From Meta bourneti (taxonomy: Eukaryota > Arthropoda > Arachnida > Araneae > Tetragnathidae): a DNA stretch of 64,000 nt. The stretch's first letter is position 1; each line of letters opens with the position of its first letter. Location: assembly GCA_933210815.1 (NCBI GenBank), contig OW119928.1, positions 4,525,770-4,589,769 of the forward strand. Direction: 5' to 3'. The position numbers and the translations under genes are program-made. The notes beneath the pieces were generated by a model, which did no database searches, was not told the DNA's origin, and was given only the letters and a program-made list of their open reading frames with translations. This document shows positions 43,801-52,800 of the stretch, in pieces.

Positions 43801-46800
43801 CCATAGTGTCAAGCCTGATTCAAAAACCTGAACCAAATTCACCAGTTCTAGGCAAGGGACATTTTGTTTTCCTTACTTGGATCTTCGTTCCCCTTGGAGA
43901 ATAGGGCACTTTTGCCTTGACAAGATATCTCGTCATTAGCAAAAGTGACATCATCTTAGATGAGATTTTGTCGAAACCACTTGGAGGGTTAAGTGACTAT
44001 GTCATCAAGCTTTACATTTCCTTCAAGTCTTTCCTGACACCTGTCAGAATTTATAGTTAGTTTGTTTATCGCAGACTCAATTTCGAGCTAGACCATAACG
44101 AGTTTTTCTGTTTATCCTACTGTCACCAGGGGTCGCCGTGGTTCAGTGGGTTTGCCTGCTGTGCTAGCAACCTGTGAGTAGGTGGTGCAGGTTCAATTCC
44201 TCCCTAGATGTACTGTGTCATTAAAAGCTGTCCTTGTGTGTGTATGTCCATTTACTTGCAGGCCACGGTAGCCAGGTTGGAAGAGTAACAGATTAGCAAC
44301 CAAAGGGTTGCAAGTTTGAATCCAACCAAGACCATCCTGTACAAAGGGGCTGGTGTACATTAAATCTATTATGGCCTCAAATGTCCTCACATTGGTGTGG
44401 TTGGTTGGAGAGGGTTGCCAGCTCAGGTGTGACCTTGTCATCTGACCATGGTGCAAAATTATGTAGTGTTGTCCTCGATCTTTCCCTTCTGGTTGGATCA
44501 CGGACCATCGCCAATAGCTTGTTGTGTTGCTCCAGTGCGACATTAATTAAATACCTACCTACCATTTACTTGATATTGTTTGGCACAGGTTGGCCAATTA
44601 TGGCCCATAAAACCTAAAACACGAAACCTACTGCGTACGTTGTTCTGATAGGACAGACCAAGCACTACCAATGATACTCAGAAAGACAATTGCTCATAGC
44701 CCTACCTTCTGTCTTTTCAGTTACGGTTGGTTCGTTGCCCTATGGTCATTTTTTTCAACCAGGGTATCGAGACCTTGGATTAAAGAGGATTCCAAACCAC
44801 TACGGACATCCTTGCCCAGTTAGAAATTCGAACCTAAGGCCAGAGCACTAACCACTCTGCCACCAGGCTGGCTTTTTCAGTTCTACAATTTTCTGAATGA
44901 ACATACATGCGATGGAAGTAAACACACAAAGTTTTCATTCATAACATTGCATAATACTTCATTAAAACTCTTTCACGTGCATAAATTACAACAAAATTAA
45001 AACATTTAGTTATTTCTAATCAATATTTCTGTTGTTAAATCCTAATTTGAGTATTAAATTATAGTAGGTAGGTAGTTAATTAGCATCACTCTGGAGCAAT
45101 ACACAGGGACGTAACTACAGGGGGCAGACGAATTTGGGGTGTGCTAAATTGGCAGAGTATTTCTTTTACTATAGATATTTACGTATGATAAAAATGAAGA
45201 GGAAAAACTTATTAGTAGACTACAAAAACCAAAAGCAATAAAAGGAGTTAAATGCAGAATGTGTGAAAAAATAGCAGGAAAGCTAAACGTAGATCCCCAT
45301 TTTAAAGAAGTACAGAGGAGAAAGAAGCGGATGTTTGATGAGAAGGGCGAAGCTGAAAGCTATGAATTCTCAGAAGAAAAAAGTTCAGATTATTGATTAT
45401 ACAAATAGATCGGATTCTGAATGAACTGAGGCAAAGGTTTCAAGTCATTCAAAACGTGAATAGTTTATTTGGTTTTCTCAATGGAGCTCGGTTTGAAACA
45501 ATAAATGGAGAAGAATTGAAGAACCAGGCACTTGAGTTAGCTACCACATATAAAGACAGACAGGGACTAGCTGGCGATAGAAGTGGAGAGTTTTAAATAT
45601 CATGCCTTGGATTTAAGCCCTAATATGAAAACGGCTACACCATCAGGTCTCCTGACGCTAATATACAAGAACGGACTTGAAGATGCGTCCACCAACATAA
45701 CGACAGCATTGAGAATTTTCCTCACAATACCAGTCTCAGTCGCCTCAAATGAAAGGAGTTTTAGCAAACTAAAGATCCTAAAAAATTACCTCAGAAACTT
45801 AACAGGACAATGACTAACCAACCTGAGCATCATATCAATAGAGCACAAGTTAGCTTCAAAGCTATCTTTTGAGGACATTGTAAAAATGTTTGCAGCCGAA
45901 AAAGCCCGTAAAGTTATTAAGTTTTAGTTCAAGCTTTCTGTGTTTAAATTATTTTTTTTTCACATTTTGTCAATAGATTGTGAAAAATGTCCAAGTATAA
46001 TACTCAAGATAATAACTTGAGTAAAATCTGTTATTAATTCTTGTTCCAGTTTTCCAAAATCCTTGAATGGTTTTGGTCGATGTTTCGATAATTTTCTTTT
46101 CAAAAGTCCATGGGTGAAACATCTGGGGATTTAGCAGGAATATCAGTAAAGGGTATACTTGATACCAGTTTCTTGTTCCATTTTTTCCAAGAATTTAACA
46201 GTGGATTTAGATGTGTGGCTGTTTGCTTTATCCTGATGCAGTTCTACTGATTGTTGGTACTATGTGTAAAGATATGGTATTTCTTTTTCGAATATTGGGG
46301 ATAAAATATGGTCTTGATAATATGTGGGAGTTGATTTTTATATTTTCCCCCCTCTTTTTACTTTTAATTTTCCATTATATGCAAAACCGGCAACAATCAT
46401 AAATCTCTTGGAGAAAGTTCTCATGTTAAAGTTACCAAGTTCAACCACGTTTTAAGATTTTTCTCCTCTTTTATGATAATAAATTGTTCTTTTTTATTCC
46501 AATCATTTAACTACACCCACGCCTCGTTTATTGTCACAACATTTTTCCATCTTTCTCCAACTAAATGCTTCTCATACAGAATTCTGCAGTGAGTTCGGCG
46601 TTCTGCAATATGTCGTGGAGATAGACAATGAACATAGTGTTTTTTGGCCTTTTAAGATTCAAATCATTGTTAATTATTTTATTTACAGTTGAAACTGAAC
46701 ATTTTAATGACTTTGTAATAGTCCTTTGACTTGACGGATTCTCTTTTAAAAGTAAAGATCTTACCTTACAAATATTCTCATAAATTATTTTCTTTTTTGG

Positions 46801-49800
46801 ATACGTATTTGGAAGTATTTTTCCACTTTACGTTTTTTCCTTTCTCATTAATATTACTTATATCGTACCTTTAGATATCGAAAAACCATGACTTTTACAG
46901 TGTTTTTGAATAAGCATAATTCTCTTCGGAAAGAGCGGAAACATAGCCTTCCATCCATTGCTTATTGAAAAGCGCCATTTTGAAAGAAAACAAAACTGAG
47001 TTAGCAGACGATAAGTTATACTTTAACTATTTAACTGCTGTGAAAATAAAATTATTTCGTAGCATACAATTTTTTTACAGCTCATAAAAAATCATTAAAA
47101 AAATGTCCGAACAGCCTCTGTATTTATCATAATTAAATATTCTATTCTAAAGCAACAGTCTGTTGATTTTGATGCAGCCCACACATATCCCAATATCATT
47201 TGATAAAACCTTTTAATTTCATTTGCAGCGATTATAAATGTGAAAGAATATACCAAACATGTTACTCTTAGATTATTTGTCAATGAAATATCTTAGAATT
47301 AATTAGGTATTTTATCTTACTGCAAATTAATCTATTTACCTTTGAAATCCAGCATTTACCATCTAAGTTGAATAAAAAAAATTAGACTAGTGGAATTAAT
47401 GTGTGGTGGGGCGATATCAGATGTTGTTGAGGAGGGTTTTGGTTTGATTGGTCAGTGGGGGGCGCCAAGGCGAGTTCTTGCCTCGGGTGGAAACTAGCCT
47501 AATTACGTCTCTGGCAATACAACAGGCTATTGGCGATGGTCCAGGATCAATTCCAACGGGAAAAATCCAAGAACAACTTGTAATTTTGAACAGTGGTCAA
47601 CACCTGAGCTGGCCTCACTTTCCAAATTTCCACGCCAACATGAGGACATTTAAGGCCATGACAGATTTAACATGTACACGACTATCTTTGGCTGGACCTA
47701 GTTTCGAACTTGCAACCATCCAGTTGCTAATCCGATGATCTTCCAACTGGGCTACCGTGGCCCTCCATTAAATTACTTATTTTTATACAGTATTATGGGA
47801 TACTTCACTAAAATCCAGTATAATTAAAGTGAAGAGCATAATCACTGTTATTTACCATATCAGCAGCCATTTTACCAAGGTCATTTCTCAAAGCTATAGA
47901 TGACCATCCAGGTGGGATGGTGTACTTCTCTTGCATTAATATATTGCCAACATCAAATCTGTAAAAGGTGATATTTATTAGCAAAGAACAAGATTGAATC
48001 AAATATTTTAATTAATATGGATCTAGCACAACAGTGAATTAATTATAGGGAGTTATCCTGTCAAAACACCTGAAAATACTAGTTATCTTTAGTAGCATCT
48101 TCATAATAGTATCAAAGTAAAATGTTATCTGAAACTATCTAAGACGTTTTTTAACAGTAGTGTTACTATAACACTATTGTTATAAACTGAGATTACCATC
48201 AGATATAGATACAGTAGGTAATTCTCTCTCTCTCTATTAATAGAAGAAATTCCTTAGATTTTTCTTTCACTTCAAGTATTAGAGCATTCTAATAAAATAA
48301 AAACTAAATGTATGATTCAAAATACTAAAAGCATGCTAAGAAATTAATGAGCATTTTTGCTAACACAATTAATTCCTGCATCCAATAAATTTGATCCATG
48401 GGATGTTTTTATGTAAGGGCACCATTTTGTTTTGGAATAACTTTTAAATATAGCATTTTAAATTAATTTATTTACTCAATTCAAGACAACTAGCAATTTG
48501 TAATGGAGGCATTATTGGACCTTTTTGAAGATGCCAATGAAAATGCGGATACTGTCAATTATGTATGATATTGTGCGATGCTGCAAAATTTCAAAGATGG
48601 AACATACAGCTTGTGCAACCATGCAAATTCTTAAAGATGCATTTCCTCATAGAATATCAAAATCTGATTATATCAACTGGCCCTCTCATTACCCTGATTT
48701 TAGTGCTAAATCTTTTTCTATGGAGCTACTTAAAGGAACACATATAAGTCAAGAAGCTGACAATTTAACCACTTAAGCAAAACGTCTAGAAGAAATTGAA
48801 TAAATCCCTCTGGAAAATGTGTTCAAATGCAATAGAAAACAGTCAAAAGAGCCTGTATTTGCAGCAGTCATCAATATATTCCATAAATAATGTCGCTAAC
48901 TGAGTAAACTATATGTAATTAAAATGTTTTATTTAATTCTAAAACGAAATGGTGCCTGTAAGTAAAAACACCCTTTATTTTGAAAACTTGAAAAACAAAT
49001 TGATCTTTTGATTAAAACTTGCCAATTTTGTTATGTATTATTTACTACTAATTTTGTACTGCTCTTCAAACCATCGATTATCATCCTGAAGAACAGCTTT
49101 ACAGTGAGAAAATAATTGACATCGTCAAAGTCGTGCAAAATGCACATGGCGACATCTGGCATTGAAATAGACTCGACAACAACTAATTTTATTCCAAACA
49201 TATTCACAATTGAGATCATGGAGACCTTACATTAACCTTACATTAAGCAAAAAAAATCAGACACTTGAAACTTATAACAATTTTATTGACAGAACTTCTT
49301 TTAAATATCTTAATTTTAAAACTAAATTAGTGTACCTGTCTTTCCTTGACAACGGAAATTACCATAACTAGCAGCTAGTTTAGCAGATAGAATCTGTACT
49401 TAACTTCATTAATTGCTAATATCTGTTGGTGGCAAAGTGTTGTTACTATTTCACACTTTATTTCAATCCATTTATAATGAATTTAGCACCCATATTCACA
49501 TAAATGGATTTCATACCACTAAATCAAATAAAATTATCCAAAAATATATAACATTCGTTTACTTTTCCTGGTGTAAATTCTCATTTCCAAACCAATGCAT
49601 GGAACATAGCACACCTCACACACTATATATATGAATATGCATTGAGAATTGAATGTTACCACAATTCAATTCTCAATGCATATTCATATATATGCCCTTC
49701 TTCAAAGGCAATTTGACATTTTTTGATGCTAAACCTATTTCTGCTTATTTTTTCTTTTCTACACTGATTTCTATTATGCAGATGTACCACTGCTTTCAGT

Positions 49801-52800
49801 CATCCGTCTTGCAAAATTTCATTAGAGGCAAGCTTTTCTGTGTAATTTTATCAATTTTTCACAGCTCCATAGCTCAAATTTAAACAAAGTGGTGAAACTG
49901 GACAATGAATTACATAACATTTAATTTTATATCGCTTTTATCTGTTGTTGCCATTTCACAATAAACAAATAATGTTGACTTCTGTGCTAGTTACATCAGT
50001 GAAATGTATAGATTTTTCAAATCTACAATAAATGTACTGTCACTGTTAGGAATTAAATAAGGAAAAGATATAATAAAAACTTACTTGTTAGGAGACACTT
50101 GAGTTATAGTTACTCCAGTCTCTATATCTCCATTTAAAATAGCATGTATGATTGGTGCAGCACCCCTCCATCTTGGTAATAAGCTTGGATGGGCATTAAT
50201 AATGCCACTAATTTGTAAAAAATATTAAACAATTTTTATTTACAATAATGATATATACAATAGTGATATGTATTTACAACATTAAACAAAATAAAATATA
50301 CACCTATGTGTATATATACTTTACATATATATATATATATATATGTATATAAAAGTAATGTCCAAACTAACTCTTCACTAATCCACAAACCAGAGTATGA
50401 AAAAATTGTGATTTTTTTAAATCAAAAGCATCGGATTTATTTGATTTAAATCAGATTTTTTTATTTAAATCGGATTTTTACGATTTTAATTAATTCCTCG
50501 TCAGTACAAGTTTAAATATGTTGTATATGCAAATTACAGTGTAGTTTCTAGATAGTTTTGATTTAAACATTAATATTTTTATGTAAAACATTAATATATT
50601 ATAAGCTAACATTAATATATTAGCTGGGTAAATTTTTGAAAGATTAAAATGTGACATAGGAATTAGCAAAGTATATCACATGATAGAGTAAATAGAACAG
50701 TGATCTAAATTCCAAGCGTAAGCAATGTTTTTTCCATCTGGTTCTCAAGCGGTTTAGATTTCTTTGAACCAATAACCAGTGACATGAAATTTTTGGACCA
50801 GGATAAATAAGGTTGCAGGATCCCAGACACTATATTATGAATTTTTTCAATCATACAAATTTCAGAATTTTTTCATTATATATTTATCATATATGAATAA
50901 AATGTTTTAAATTACTTTAATTATTTTTATATAAAATAATTATTGGTTCTAGACTTGCTTTCGAGAAAAAATCATGTCACCGAAATAAAATAAAAAGAAC
51001 TTGCATCTTGAAAAAATTCCTACTTCTAATTAATTTTTAACTTGCAAAAACAACTTATAGATGAAAAAATTTTTTTGTAAGTTAACAGTAAAAAATGAGA
51101 CAACATGAAAATACATAAATTTGAAATTAAATATGCCTATTTTTCAAATTCTTTGAGCATTGACAAGTATTTCAAAGTATATTCGAAGCACACAAAAACA
51201 GTTTATATACAATGCAAAAAATGAAGTTTTCTCTATGAACAACATAGAACAAGTGTAATAGCATCCCCCAGATAATGCCAATTCAGTGGAAATTTGAGCT
51301 TGCAATAAAATTTTATCAATTCCAATAGCTTTCTGCTTCAATCCATAATCTTTTCACGACATACTCAATTATGATGAGTGAATTAACTTTTACATTCCAA
51401 ATTTCAATGCATAAAATTCCCAATAAATTTAAATAAAAATTAACCAATATATACACAAAACAAACAAAACTATTAAAATTGCCAATTATAAAGATTTATG
51501 TGCAAAATTGGAATGCTTTTGTGATACTGCAGAAAATCTTTTTGTTGTAAGTGTCTATATTTTTTATATGAACAGACTACAATACTAAATAAATAACTAG
51601 AGCATCTTAAACAAGAAAGCAAGTTGTCACAATTTTAATAATTTGAGTATTTTTGAAATATTTTTTGAGCATCTTCACTCATCACATGGTGGTGAATGGT
51701 TTAAAATTGATCATGTGATTTATAGTCACATGGGATGTTTAAGACCAATGCTGGTGAGCAGGCTTGTGAGTATTGGTCTATGGCCCAAGATTGAAATACA
51801 TACTTGTCTGGTAATTATGATCTCAATCAACAAATGTTATTTAGTGTCTTCAAAGGGAGGATGATTTTCAATATAATTTTGGGGTGAACTCAGTACGAGC
51901 AAACTTCTTAACTTATTGGAATAAAATAACATGCATCTTGTTCAGTGATTTCATTTTCAATATTATTAAGCATAACAGAAAGAAAAATGAAATTTAAAAT
52001 TTTGGTTTAAAAAAAATCAATGATTTTTTTAATAAAAATCACTTGATTTAAATCAAGTTGATTTAAATTGGCATACCAGGCCATACACCTATCCTCAAAA
52101 CACTAGACTATCTAATCATTCTTTTAATATACTATGTGCCCCATAAACCTGCTTAGTCAGCTTTGCAACAATATTTTTCAACACTATTAATAATTCCCTT
52201 TACCACAACCAACCTCCTCTCTAATTATTAGTGTTAACAAATCAGCTCACTCACTCTTTTTTCCGAAATCAAGGTAACAAGGAAACTCAACTTTCCTCCA
52301 ATCTTAAGAACATGTTTGAATCAGCCATTTGAACGGAGTGAACCTGATTTTATTGATGTCTTGAAGTTTGAACAAGAAATATATTCTAATTTGTTTTTAT
52401 ATGTTACACTATCACATCAGCTGTAAAAGACTATTTTTTTACATACATAAAAATGTTATATAATTAAACATATCGTCAGCTTAGAGCAGAAACTCATTAA
52501 CTGACATTTTTCTGGGTACTAAATGCTTATTTTCATGAGAAATACATATTCGTATTGCAATATGTTTACAAGATACTTATAAGAAAAATACTTATAATTC
52601 TTATTTTTTGACTTAAAAATTAATGGTTAGTCTTTAAAAAGCTGTACAGAAAACATTATTTTTGTCAGTTAGTGAGCTTCTGCTTTAAGCTGACGTATAT
52701 GTATGTATGTTCGTTATATAATTGGTTGGTTTTGGGAGTTTTATGGCACAAGAGCCATATTTGGCCATGCTGCGCCAAACACAAGGACATACACACACAA

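Larger units (their letters stand above)
45104..47513 (+). mobile_element. hAT transposon 3 (nested in SINE A)
   Basis: Ends CAGGGACGTAACTAC and TAATTACGTCTCTG (inverted), with a perfect 8-bp duplication GCAATACA (45096-45103, 47514-47521) that falls in SINE A sequence. Contains a hAT transposase C-terminal relic on + and a mariner relic on -. Confidence 0.92.
45064..47764 (-). mobile_element. SINE A split by a hAT element
   Basis: SINE A parts at 45064-45103 (tail, GTAGGTAGGTAGTTAATTAG on +) and 47522-47764 (body and head, ending GGGCTACCGTGG). The SINE's own target duplication ATTAAATTA is seen on both outer sides (just before 45064 and at about 47768). Confidence 0.9.
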
